NCBI GenBank assembly: GCA_024277555.1
Contig: JAJRUY010000060.1
Coordinates: forward strand, 1-23,575
Length of the DNA: 23,575 nt
Direction: 5' to 3'
DNA from: Gammaproteobacteria bacterium
GTDB lineage: Bacteria; Pseudomonadota; Gammaproteobacteria; Chromatiales; Chromatiaceae
The translations under genes and the position numbers were made by a program. Below, one piece after another: positions 1-7,947 of the stretch (position 1 is its first letter; each line of letters starts with the position of its first letter). The notes under the pieces were generated by a model. That model saw only the letters and a program-made list of their open reading frames with translations, had not been told where the DNA came from and searched no databases.

Positions 1-1691
1 CCATCCTGGATTGTCTTCCATAGATTGCTGTACTCTTCCCTGCTGGTTTCTCCGGACTTCAACAGGCGCGGATTTCTGCCGATGACCTCCTCTGCGCGGT
101 AACCGGATACTTCGGTGAATTTGGGGTTCACATATTCGATGTTTCCCTGGGGGTTGGTAATGACCACCGAGCTTGGGCTTTGCTCTACCGCCTGGTAGAG
201 CTTGAGCAGCTCACTTTCGGTGCGGCGTATGTCGGTAATGTCTTCACCGATGCCGGTCACGCCGATGACCTCCCCCTTGCTGTCGTAAGAGAGGGTATTG
301 TTCCAGGCGATCAGGCGTGGCAGGCCGTTGCGGGTTCTGACCTGCAATTCCAGGTGTGAAGGGAACTGCCGGGGAGAGTTCATCAATTGGATGATGCTGG
401 AGATTTTTTCCCTGTCCTGCTCGTCCACCAGTTGCTTGATCCAGCTCTTGCCGATGATGTCTTTTCTTTCCCAGCCAGTGATATCGAGAAAATGATTGTT
501 GCAGAAGGTCAGTATTCCCTGCTGGTCAAGGGCAACGGCCGCCAGTTCGATGTTTTCCAGGGTGTGCCGGAAACGCTGTTCGTAGTCGCGTTGCGCTTCG
601 GCAATACGGTGCAAATGGGTGGTGCGCGCCAAAAATCCTGTGCCAACAAGTACCAGCAGGAACATGGAAAGATATAGTGCGCCGTTGTTTTTCAGGAACA
701 GGGGAAAGGTGGAAGAGATCTGGTGGTATGGAATGTGAGAAACAATTTTCCATTGAAGGTTTTGCTCCTGCCCGAGGCTTGCCGTTTTCTTGGTGGTGGG
801 AAGAGCTGCCAGTGCAGCTTTCACCGGATAAATCGTCGTGTAGGTGAAAAAACCGTTCGGAGTTTCAAACTGGCCGCTTTCGTTGCTGGTGATTTCCCTC
901 CATGCGGCAGGCTTGTCATTCTGGAAGCGGTTGCCGCTGTCGAGCATAAAGCCCCATTCGTTTTCGTGCCTGGGGCTGCTCAGCCAGTAGCCGTCGCTAT
1001 TCAGAAGCTCGATATGGTCGGCTATGCTGGCTGCTGCACGGGAGAAATTGTCGATCAGGCGCGCACCCAGATAGTTGATCAGGACCATGCCTTTTTTGTT
1101 GCCGCTATGGTTGACAACCGGAGTGGCAAAGCGGATTACCGGTTTGAAGGGTTCTTCGATTTTGCCATTTTCCACATTCAGGTCGAATCTTGAAAGATAG
1201 ATGCCGCCGGGATCTTGCGCCATGGCTTCACGAAAATAGTAGCGATTCGCCTTGTTTTGCAACGCTGCATAGGGAACGACCTCGACATTTCCATCGTTGT
1301 AGTTGACGCGGACGATTTCCATGCCGCTGTTGTCCAGATAGCGAATCTGATCGTATAGTCCCTTGTTTTTGGCGAATACTCTGAACTCTTCCGCGATACG
1401 CTGTTCCCGTGTCCAGGGCAAGGCTTCGGGCAATCCCTGAATTTCGATATGTTCGGCGAGGAAGCGCAAGTCTTTTACCACATCGGCGATGTCTTCCTGA
1501 ATCATGCGCCGGGCAAGATCCACGTTCAGGGATTCTGTGGATTCTATGCTGCTGTGTTCGGTGGTGTAGAAGGTGTAGTAATGCATGCCGCCGATAATCA
1601 GCAGCACCAGGCAGATGGGCAGGAACAGGCTGATGAAGGTTCTGAGCTGTCCGAGATGGCCTGGTTGTGCTGGAGGATGAACTATGGGCAT
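1..1691 (-). CDS. PAS-containing membrane sensor protein, partial (C-terminus beyond left edge)
   Basis: An open frame runs from an ATG at 1691 to the left edge (about 563 codons) without a stop. The protein starts MPIVHPPAQPG, has a hydrophobic helix at about residues 17-39, an extracytoplasmic sensory region to about 330 that resembles a Cache-type domain (RYLDNSGMEIVRVNY, then YYFREA), and a second membrane helix at about 335-355. A PAS domain covers about 370-480, ending in GVTGIGEDITDIRRTE, a typical PAC tail. A second PAS domain begins near 498 and contains FTEVSGYRAEEVIGRNPR, like PAS domains of NifL and related sensors. The output domain is missing, so it could be a histidine kinase or a GGDEF/EAL protein. 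The start overlaps the stop of the upstream small gene by 10 bp, so it is translationally coupled and the last visible gene of the minus-strand series. Ligand unknown; sensing of redox state or a small respiratory substrate is an inference. Confidence 0.85.
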   Translation of the reverse strand, partial: MPIVHPPAQPGHLGQLRTFISLFLPICLVLLIIGGMHYYTFYTTEHSSIESTESLNVDLARRMIQEDIADVVKDLRFLAEHIEIQGLPEALPWTREQRIAEEFRVFAKNKGLYDQIRYLDNSGMEIVRVNYNDGNVEVVPYAALQNKANRYYFREAMAQDPGGIYLSRFDLNVENGKIEEPFKPVIRFATPVVNHSGNKKGMVLINYLGARLIDNFSRAAASIADHIELLNSDGYWLSSPRHENEWGFMLDSGNRFQNDKPAAWREITSNESGQFETPNGFFTYTTIYPVKAALAALPTTKKTASLGQEQNLQWKIVSHIPYHQISSTFPLFLKNNGALYLSMFLLVLVGTGFLARTTHLHRIAEAQRDYEQRFRHTLENIELAAVALDQQGILTFCNNHFLDITGWERKDIIGKSWIKQLVDEQDREKISSIIQLMNSPRQFPSHLELQVRTRNGLPRLIAWNNTLSYDSKGEVIGVTGIGEDITDIRRTESELLKLYQAVEQSPSSVVITNPQGNIEYVNPKFTEVSGYRAEEVIGRNPRLLKSGETSREEYSNLWKTIQD

Positions 1692-2017
1692 TGTTGCTCG
1701 ATATGCCGCTGTAGTCGGCTCAGGTAACTGTTCAGGGGCTCATCAAGTTTGCGAGGAAGCAGAAAAGTCAGGCGGATTGCGATGATATAAGGCTTGCGAT
1801 CCCCGCTTCCGGCTGGTGTTTTTTCGGTCAAAACTTCGCGTATGCGGTTTAGAGTTTGTTCAGTCGGATATTCACAGTAGCGTGGCATGGTTATATTGCG
1901 TCCATACCACTGGGCGGCGAAGGAAATGCCGATCAGCAGCGCCAGAATTACCAGTATCAGTCTGAATGGGTGGAAGCCACTGTACTGTTCCTGGTTTTGA
2001 GAAGTGGGCTCAGGCAT
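1682..2017 (-). CDS. Small single-helix membrane protein of unknown function
   Basis: This 111-residue protein starts with ATG two bases after the HemY stop (TGA-AA-ATG) and overlaps the sensor start by 10 bp. A hydrophobic segment at about residues 19-36 (RLILVILALLIGISFAA) follows a short polar N-terminus. The remaining 75 or so residues are soluble and probably extracytoplasmic, with two cysteines (CEYPTEQ near 48 and the penultimate residue). I do not recognise a family. Its position between haem biosynthesis and the sensor, with overlapping reading frames, suggests it is produced together with the sensor and might be an accessory sensory or periplasmic partner; that is inference only. 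Confidence 0.75.
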   Translation of the reverse strand: MPEPTSQNQEQYSGFHPFRLILVILALLIGISFAAQWYGRNITMPRYCEYPTEQTLNRIREVLTEKTPAGSGDRKPYIIAIRLTFLLPRKLDEPLNSYLSRLQRHIEQQCP

Positions 2018-2019
2018 TT

Positions 2020-3423
2020 TCAGTGGCTGGGTGTAAGCAGCTGTTGTGGATAACCGCTACGGGCGCTGCCACGCAAAGAGACGGCAATGGCTTGCGCCAT
2101 GCGTTGCCCCTGATAAATGCGTTCCCGAACCGATACTCCATGGATGTAGTTTGCGTTCAATTGCAGGCCGGGCATTGCTTCCAGGCGGGATGAGATCTGC
2201 GCCAGCCTGGCGCGGTACTGGCCGTGATACAGGGGCAGGCCCTGATAGTGCCTTTTCACTTTTACATGGTCAGGGTCGCCATGGATCTTCATCAGGGGGC
2301 GCAGATCGCCAAGCACCTGATCGGTAAGTTCCTGGTCAGTTTGCTGCAGTTGTCCGGGATGATGCACCCCGCCAATATAACAGGTCAGCAGCGCCTTTCC
2401 CGATGGCGCCCTGTGGGGGAACAAGGTACTCATCCACAGGTTTCCGTTGATGGCCAATCGGTTGTGCTTTGCCACCAGGAAGCCAGTGCCGTCCAGTTTG
2501 TGCTGGATGTTGCGGCTGTTTATTCCCAGGTGCAATACCCCGACGGGGGCATACTCGATGCCTGCAAGCAGTTTTCCCAGTTTGGCATCCGTGGATTCGA
2601 GAAGCCGGCTGCTGATATATGCCGGAGTGCTGAGCACCAGCTGTGGAACCTGGATAGATGCTGATCCGTTGCTGGTTGCTCCTTCCACCTGCCAGGCATC
2701 GTCCTGTCGCGAGATGGCAGTGGCTTTTATTCCAGTGCGGATGGTGATGCCGGGGCTGTCGGCGAGAGCTTGCACCAGTTGCCCCATGCCGTCGGAAAAG
2801 GAAAAGGTGTCGGCAGTGTTGACTTGGCGGCGTTTGATCACTTTGTTGATGAACATGCCTACGGTAAGGCTGCCATAGCGCTGTTCCAGGGCGGTAAGGC
2901 GCGGCAGCACGGATTGTGCTTCCGCCAGATCAGGGTCTGATGCCAGGGTGCCGGAGACGAAGGCATCCATGGCGGTATCGAGAATTTCCTGTCCCAGACG
3001 GCGGCGAATGAACTCGGAAACGGTTTCTCCGGTGTGGGAGCCCTTGGGAATGAAAGGTTCTGCCAGCAGCCGCAGTTTTGCCGTCAGGCTCCACAGGGGA
3101 GAGGCCATCAATGCGGGCATGAGCATGGGAACCTGGGTAAGGTGGTTGTTGTGGACGATGTAACGGTTCAGCTTGTCGTCACGCCGCTGCTTGTCCTGAT
3201 CCAGCTCCAGAGTGGAAACCAGTTGGTCAACCTGGGGGCGGAAGTTGACCAGCAGGGCTGCCGCGTCCTCGGTGAGATAGCCAGCTTCACGGCGGCTGCG
3301 GATTTTTCCACCAGGGCGTGATGCCGCTTCCCATACTTCCACGGCCACGCCTTTTTGCGCCAGCCACCAAGCGGTGGCAAGGCCAGAGATTCCACCGCCG
3401 ACAATGAGTACCTGTGTTTTCAT
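2020..3423 (-). CDS. hemY: HemY-type FAD-dependent protoporphyrinogen (or coproporphyrinogen) oxidase
   Basis: The 467-residue product begins MKTQVLIVGGGISGLATAWW, a Rossmann FAD-binding motif (GGGISGLA), followed by VEVWEAASRPGGKIRS, the second dinucleotide-binding signature typical of protoporphyrinogen oxidases and other flavin amine oxidase relatives. The length fits the HemY family (about 460-480). A C-terminal FAD-contact region is visible in LQLNANYIHGVSVRERIYQG. The family oxidises protoporphyrinogen IX to protoporphyrin IX, or coproporphyrinogen III to coproporphyrin III in the CgoX branch; the sequence alone does not settle which. It starts 3 bp after the radical SAM stop and is followed within 2 bp by the small membrane protein gene. 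Placement in a respiratory operon rather than with housekeeping hem genes suggests a dedicated role in tetrapyrrole supply or modification for the neighbouring oxidase (inference). Confidence 0.85.
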   Translation of the reverse strand: MKTQVLIVGGGISGLATAWWLAQKGVAVEVWEAASRPGGKIRSRREAGYLTEDAAALLVNFRPQVDQLVSTLELDQDKQRRDDKLNRYIVHNNHLTQVPMLMPALMASPLWSLTAKLRLLAEPFIPKGSHTGETVSEFIRRRLGQEILDTAMDAFVSGTLASDPDLAEAQSVLPRLTALEQRYGSLTVGMFINKVIKRRQVNTADTFSFSDGMGQLVQALADSPGITIRTGIKATAISRQDDAWQVEGATSNGSASIQVPQLVLSTPAYISSRLLESTDAKLGKLLAGIEYAPVGVLHLGINSRNIQHKLDGTGFLVAKHNRLAINGNLWMSTLFPHRAPSGKALLTCYIGGVHHPGQLQQTDQELTDQVLGDLRPLMKIHGDPDHVKVKRHYQGLPLYHGQYRARLAQISSRLEAMPGLQLNANYIHGVSVRERIYQGQRMAQAIAVSLRGSARSGYPQQLLTPSH

Positions 3424-3426
3424 CTG

Positions 3427-5442
3427 TTACTTCTTTTTCAGTTCGGCCTTCATTTTATCCAGTAATCCCCGGTCGAGAAGCCCCAGCCCTCCATTTTCCG
3501 GGTCCTGTCTGGATTCCACATAGTGCTGAATCTCGGAGAAACGTTTTTGCGCCTGTTCATTCTCCTTCAGTCTCGGTACTTTTTGCTTTGCTATATCGAA
3601 GGCGTTGAAGTTCAACTCTTGCATGCCAAACCCCTTCATGCGCCGTACCGCCTTCATCATGGCGCGGTTGCGGAAGCGGGTTAGATCCTCTGGGGTGATC
3701 AGTTCCAGGCCCTCGCGGCGGGCGCTGAATTCCGCGGCTTTCTTGATGCCGGCGCGGATGAAATCCGGTGCGGATTCTACCCGTTTCAGGGCTTCGGTAC
3801 TCCAGTTGACGCCGGCAAGATCCGTATGGAAAACCTTTTCCACATCTTCCTCGGTGACGACGATGGCGCGGCGGCGTTTGGCTTCGCGTTCGGCGGCGGC
3901 CTGCATGCTGGGTTTTACGAACATGGCGGCCTGGGGGGAGCGTTTTTGCAGCAGCTTGTCCAGAAGCGCGTCCGCACTGTCTTCCCAGGGCAGCTTGCAC
4001 TCATTGCTGTTTCCTTCCTCCAGGCGTTGCAACAGCTTGATATTGACTTCCAACCGGCCTTCGTTGCGTGCCACATCCTCGGCGACGGTAGTGATGCCTT
4101 CGCGCAGGAAGCCTGGTAATTCATTCAGCCAGGTTTTGGCCTCCGCAGTCCAGGCCAGGGTTCTGGCGCTGGTTTCTCCGGTGTCAGCATCAGGGCGCTG
4201 CATGGGAAAATTGTCGCCAAAGCGGTTGGCAGCCAGTGTACTCAGATGTTCGACCGTGACCGTGGACTCGCCCAGCTCCTGTACATGAGATTCGGCGCGC
4301 TTGCGCACCATCTTGCGCAGGAAACCCGGTATTCTTTGCAGGCGCTGGCTGGCTTGTTCCGACCATTCTATGTTGCCTGCTTCTTGCTCGGCCAGGGGCT
4401 GGATGATGGGCTTGCCGCTGGGGCGGTATCCACACCAGGGGTCGGCGTCCATGATGTCTCCCCCCAAGGCCAGGGGGCGCGCCCGGCAACCGCCGCAGAG
4501 CTTCTGGTATTCGCATTTCCCGCATTTGCCCTTCAGTTCGGGGTTGCGCAAGCGGCCGAAGCTTGGGGACTGATCCCATATCTCCCAGAATCCCCGGTGG
4601 CGGATGCTGCCTTCTTCATCAGGAATGTACGGGCAGGCGGTAACGGCGCCCTCCGGGGTGATGCGGCAATAATGAGTGCCTGCCAGGCAGCCGCCGCCTT
4701 CATAGCCCTGGGCGCGGGTGAGAGTGGATTCAGGGTCGTGTTCGTAGGCCACGCGCTTGTAGTGGGGTGCGCAGCGGGCGCGGATAATCAGATCCCGGGT
4801 ATTTTCCTGAGCCTCTACCAGCTGCTTGAGTACCTGTTCGTAGCGCGCCGGGCTGATGTCAGACATGGACTCGCCGCGGCCGGTACAGACCAGAAAGAAA
4901 ATGTTCAGTACATGGGCGTCGCTGGCTGCGGCGAAGTCGATCATGGATTGTACTTCATGGGCATTGTGTTCGGTGACGGAAAAATGTACCTGGAATGGAA
5001 GTCCATGTTTGCGGCAATAATCCATGCCTGCCAGGGTCTTTTCCCAGCTGCCGGGGCAGCCACGGAAGCTGTCGTGGCTTTCAGGATCCAGGGAATCCAG
5101 GCTGATACCCATGCCCAGGGCGCCAGCGGCTTTCAGGGAGTGAACCCGTGTCTCATTGAGCAATACGCCGTTGGTGCCTACCACGATGGAGAGTCCAAGT
5201 TGATTGCCGTGGGCGACCAGGGTTTCCAGATCCCGCCGCAGCAGGGGTTCGCCGCCGGTAAGCACTACCATGGTTTCATTGCTGCGGGAGGCGATTTCGT
5301 CCAGCAGCTTCTTGACTTCTTCGGTGCCAAGTTCCTCGCTGCCACCAGCACTCCGGGTTTCGGCATCCATATAGCAATGAGAACAAGCCAGGTTGCAGCG
5401 GCGGGTCAGGTTGATGGCGATGAGAAAGAGCTCGTTATCCAT
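3427..5442 (-). CDS. Radical SAM/SPASM-like enzyme fused to four PCP_red repeats
   Basis: I place the start at the ATG at 5442, giving 671 residues; the longer frame to 5505 lies inside the upstream gene. The N-terminus MDNELFLIAINLTRRCNLAC contains the radical SAM motif CNLACSHC (Cys16, 20, 23), with the GGEP motif near residue 64. A second cysteine set (Cys252, 259, 270, 307, 310, 316, 319, 337; CGKCEYQKLCGGC) resembles SPASM/Twitch auxiliary-cluster regions of the NirJ, AhbC/AhbD and PqqE families. From residue 360 four repeats begin with W and follow the pattern W-x3-A-x3-L-x2-P-x-F-x-R (W360, W431, W486, W547); the first and fourth match the PCP_red domain of BchB/ChlB clearly, the second well, the third more weakly. 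A basic C-terminal tail follows. The start overlaps the upstream gene stop by 8 bp. Likely role: radical chemistry on a tetrapyrrole (inference). The substrate cannot be read from sequence. Confidence 0.88.
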   Translation of the reverse strand: MDNELFLIAINLTRRCNLACSHCYMDAETRSAGGSEELGTEEVKKLLDEIASRSNETMVVLTGGEPLLRRDLETLVAHGNQLGLSIVVGTNGVLLNETRVHSLKAAGALGMGISLDSLDPESHDSFRGCPGSWEKTLAGMDYCRKHGLPFQVHFSVTEHNAHEVQSMIDFAAASDAHVLNIFFLVCTGRGESMSDISPARYEQVLKQLVEAQENTRDLIIRARCAPHYKRVAYEHDPESTLTRAQGYEGGGCLAGTHYCRITPEGAVTACPYIPDEEGSIRHRGFWEIWDQSPSFGRLRNPELKGKCGKCEYQKLCGGCRARPLALGGDIMDADPWCGYRPSGKPIIQPLAEQEAGNIEWSEQASQRLQRIPGFLRKMVRKRAESHVQELGESTVTVEHLSTLAANRFGDNFPMQRPDADTGETSARTLAWTAEAKTWLNELPGFLREGITTVAEDVARNEGRLEVNIKLLQRLEEGNSNECKLPWEDSADALLDKLLQKRSPQAAMFVKPSMQAAAEREAKRRRAIVVTEEDVEKVFHTDLAGVNWSTEALKRVESAPDFIRAGIKKAAEFSARREGLELITPEDLTRFRNRAMMKAVRRMKGFGMQELNFNAFDIAKQKVPRLKENEQAQKRFSEIQHYVESRQDPENGGLGLLDRGLLDKMKAELKKK

Positions 5443-7672
5443 TGCGGGGGTCGTCAGAGTCGAGGTGAAAAATGCCGCGTTCCATCCAGATGGTCTTGAC
5501 CGCATCTACCGCGGTTTCATCTACCTGCTGCGTGCCTTCCCGTTGGCACCAGCCTTCAATTTCCTTGGCCAGCATGCCGCGCACCATATCCGGAGCTCTG
5601 GCGATACGCTCCCTGGCGGCGGTATCCCAGGGCATGGTTTCCCGGTGTTGTCCGGAACCGGACTGGAAGGTTTGCAATACCTGCTGTACGAATGCAGGGT
5701 CGATGCTGTCCCTGTTGTTCCGGGCGGCGATGCTCTGAGCCGCCTTGCGGGTCATGTCGCGGCAGAAGCCTGGTGGCACATTGTTCAGCAGGGCTTCTGC
5801 TTCCTTGTCCCATTGCATTTCCGTGGTGGCCATGGGGTGCTGGCCAGGTGTGCCGGTTTTCATTGCGGCGGAGAAGGGGCAGCCGCTTTCACCACTGTCC
5901 GGAACGGGTTGTTCCGCGGATGTAGCGGAGGTCATTTGTGTTTCCATCGCCTTGCGCGCCTCGGCCAGCCCCGCTTCTGCGGTGTCCAGAGCGATCTCTG
6001 TAAGTCCGCAGCTTCGCGCATGGTCTTGAATGCGTTGTCTGGCGTTGTCACGCATGAAGCCTTCGGGTACGCGCATCAGCCGGGCGAGAGCCGCTGCCTG
6101 CCATTGCAGGGAAGTTTCCTTCCCGTCTTCCTGGAGATTCACGTTGTTGTCCCCGTTGCCGGGAAGGCTGGCGGCTTCCACTCCGGGTTGAAAGCGGGCG
6201 GTGGGAATATTTTGGTCGAGAAAGGCCTGGATATGCGCCGCTTCCACGACCTGGCTGCCCGTGGTACGGGCTTTCTTTTCCGCCCGCATGCTCAGGTTGC
6301 CGCGCAGGCTGAGATCCTTGATCGTAAGCAGCAGGGCAGTGGCAGCTTCGCTCCAGCGCATGACCTTGTGCGCTTCGGGTTTGCGCTTGAGATCGCCGCG
6401 ATCATAGGCAGAGACAATCTCTCCCATGGCTTGTTCTGCATGCCCGGGCATGAGTTGGGCTGTGGCTTCATCGACGATACTTTCGGTGATGACTGTATGA
6501 CCTTTCTCCTGGGCGTAGCGCAGGATGGCCATGCGCGCCATGCTGCGTACGAAGGAAGGCACCCGTTCCATGCGGGTCTCCGCCTCGTGGGTCCAGGATG
6601 TGCTCACGGATGCCAGCCTGTCTACCTGTGGCTGGTGCTCGCGCTGGCTGAGCAGTACAGCGCAGGGAGTATCGTTAAGCAGATACTCGGTGTTTCCGCC
6701 GATGTCCAGCTCCGGGTCGGCGTGGATGCCGGTGGTTCCCAGTATCAGCAAGGAAGGTTTGATTTCGTGCAGGTAGCGGTTGATGACTTCGTGAGGCTTG
6801 CCGTCCAGCAGAACAGTCTCTACTTCCATGCCGTGATCTGCGGCGATGGATTGCACCACGGACAAATGCCCCTGGTAGATCTTCGCCAGGCCGGAGTCGA
6901 TGATTTCCTCGTGGAGCTTTTCCTGCTCCTGAAATTTGAATACCTTTCCAGCCTCTTCCGACAATACCCCGGCGATGCGGTTGAAGGCGACATAGTGATA
7001 GTAGGGGTCGAAAGCAGATACTACTTTCACTTCCGCATCCCAGGTTTTGGCCAGGCGCAGCGCGGTGAGCAGGCCGCCGTAGGATTTTGCAGAGCCATCT
7101 ACACCCACCACGATGGGTCCGTCACTGAGTGGGCGGGTGGGTTCCTTGATGATCAGGGTGTCGATGTTGCTGCGTCGCGATACCCGCTGACAGACTGTGC
7201 CCAGGCGGCTGCTCTTGACCGCGCCAAGGCCGAGGGCACCCATCACCAGCAGGTCATAGTTGCCGCTGTTGGCTTCATTTACCAGCTCACGGTAGTTCTT
7301 GCCTTCCAGGGAGCAGCGCTGCACCGGCAGTATGTCTGCGGCGGCAGTTTCCACCTGATCCAGGTAGGAGTCGGTAATGATTGACAGTCCTCTGGTGATG
7401 AGGTCGTCATGCACATCACGCTGGCGCTCCAGCTCCTGTTCTTCGCGGAACTGTTCCGGAAGCCCGCCCTCCATTTGCCGAAAACGCGCATCGTGGAGTT
7501 TTGCGGCGTATACATGGGCTGCCGTCAGCCGAGCCTGATAGTGCTCCGCCAGGGCGATGGCCTCCAGGGTTCCCCGATTGGCATGATCCGAGGAATCCAC
7601 GGCCAGCAGGATGGAGGAATAGCCGGGCAGTTCAGATGCCGCTTCGGGTTTGTCTTGTGCTTGTGCATTCAT
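5435..7672 (-). CDS. Tandem universal stress protein domains fused to five PCP_red repeats
   Basis: This 745-residue cytoplasmic protein has two UspA folds: residues about 18-177 (start YSSILLAVDSSDHANR, nucleotide-binding pattern G145-x2-G148-x9-G158-T) and about 185-343 (start PIVVGVDGSAKSYGG, with GTTG at 312-315 and a degenerate G-G-N instead of G-S/T). From residue 360 five repeats of about 50 residues follow, beginning at W360, W440, W524, W621 and W682, each with the W-x3-A-x5-x2-P-x2-(F/V)-x-R layout of PCP_red; the second lacks the central proline. Linkers of 10-45 residues, some Pro/Gly-rich, separate them. The UspA family binds ATP or senses stress; PCP_red contributes to protochlorophyllide binding in BchB. 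A fused architecture suggests a tetrapyrrole-binding or carrier protein controlled by nucleotide (inference). The frame overlaps the radical SAM gene by 8 bp. An intrinsic terminator sits just upstream of its start. Confidence 0.9.
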   Translation of the reverse strand: MNAQAQDKPEAASELPGYSSILLAVDSSDHANRGTLEAIALAEHYQARLTAAHVYAAKLHDARFRQMEGGLPEQFREEQELERQRDVHDDLITRGLSIITDSYLDQVETAAADILPVQRCSLEGKNYRELVNEANSGNYDLLVMGALGLGAVKSSRLGTVCQRVSRRSNIDTLIIKEPTRPLSDGPIVVGVDGSAKSYGGLLTALRLAKTWDAEVKVVSAFDPYYHYVAFNRIAGVLSEEAGKVFKFQEQEKLHEEIIDSGLAKIYQGHLSVVQSIAADHGMEVETVLLDGKPHEVINRYLHEIKPSLLILGTTGIHADPELDIGGNTEYLLNDTPCAVLLSQREHQPQVDRLASVSTSWTHEAETRMERVPSFVRSMARMAILRYAQEKGHTVITESIVDEATAQLMPGHAEQAMGEIVSAYDRGDLKRKPEAHKVMRWSEAATALLLTIKDLSLRGNLSMRAEKKARTTGSQVVEAAHIQAFLDQNIPTARFQPGVEAASLPGNGDNNVNLQEDGKETSLQWQAAALARLMRVPEGFMRDNARQRIQDHARSCGLTEIALDTAEAGLAEARKAMETQMTSATSAEQPVPDSGESGCPFSAAMKTGTPGQHPMATTEMQWDKEAEALLNNVPPGFCRDMTRKAAQSIAARNNRDSIDPAFVQQVLQTFQSGSGQHRETMPWDTAARERIARAPDMVRGMLAKEIEGWCQREGTQQVDETAVDAVKTIWMERGIFHLDSDDPRNG

Positions 7673-7686
7673 AAACGGATGTGCCT

Positions 7687-7727
7687 AAAAAATCAGCCGT
7701 GATTTGTGGATGCGGCACTCACGGCTG
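7687..7727 (-). terminator. Intrinsic terminator (possible attenuator) before the Usp-PCP_red gene
   Basis: On the minus strand a perfect 9-bp stem, CAGCCGTGA (7727-7719) pairing with TCACGGCTG (7702-7694), encloses a 16-nt loop and is followed at once by ATTTTTT (7693-7687). This is a textbook rho-independent terminator. It ends only 14 nt before the Usp-PCP_red start codon at 7672, so transcripts for that gene must read through it. Confidence 0.75.
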
Positions 7728-7760
7728 GTTCAGATGGGGGTGAGAGAAGGTACTCAGGCA

Positions 7761-7811
7761 ATTCCCCCGGCATCAACATGGAGCCAAACCCAGGTTTGAT
7801 GCCGGGGGAAT
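7761..7811. repeat. Perfect 16-bp inverted repeat (intercistronic hairpin)
   Basis: ATTCCCCCGGCATCAA at 7761-7776 and its exact complement TTGATGCCGGGGGAAT at 7796-7811 flank a 19-nt loop. On the minus-strand transcript the hairpin begins one nucleotide after the stop codon of the 42-residue gene. There is no T-run on either side, so it is not a standard terminator; an mRNA-stabilising or processing element between the upstream and downstream cistrons is more likely. It lies upstream of the intrinsic terminator in the same 140-bp gap. Confidence 0.7.
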
Positions 7812-7812
7812 G

Positions 7813-7941
7813 TCAATGCAACAACCAGTAGCCGACGATGTAGCCGATAACCACCAGGTTGATAACGCCGCCGACAATCGCCATGATATCCATGAGGCTG
7901 GGCCGCCATTTTTGTTTTGCAGCCATTGTTGCTGACTTCAT
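7813..7941 (-). CDS. 42-residue single-helix membrane protein
   Basis: A short frame starts with ATG 6 bp after the cupredoxin-like gene stop and ends TGA at 7813-7815. The product begins MKSATMAAKQKWRPSLMD and then forms one hydrophobic helix (IMAIVGGVINLVVIGYIVGY, about residues 19-38), ending WLLH. An alternative start is the in-frame ATG at 7926 (Met6). The positively charged N-terminus predicts an N-in orientation. The ribosome-binding site is weak, so coupling to the upstream gene is likely. I do not recognise a family. Size and shape are like small subunits of respiratory oxidases, and it may be a small partner of the divergently encoded membrane complex (inference). Confidence 0.65.
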   Translation of the reverse strand: MKSATMAAKQKWRPSLMDIMAIVGGVINLVVIGYIVGYWLLH

Positions 7942-7947
7942 GTCGGC

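Noticed and set aside
3427..5442. A true haem d1 NirJ gene
   Set aside because: No nirS, nirF, nirD/L/G/H or nirN genes are in the window and the four PCP_red repeats are not part of NirJ; only distant family resemblance is claimed.
5393..7384. A 663-codon open frame on the plus strand opposite the Usp-PCP_red gene
   Set aside because: It is antisense to a gene with clear UspA and PCP_red motifs, has no recognisable domains, and reflects the codon bias of the real gene on the other strand.
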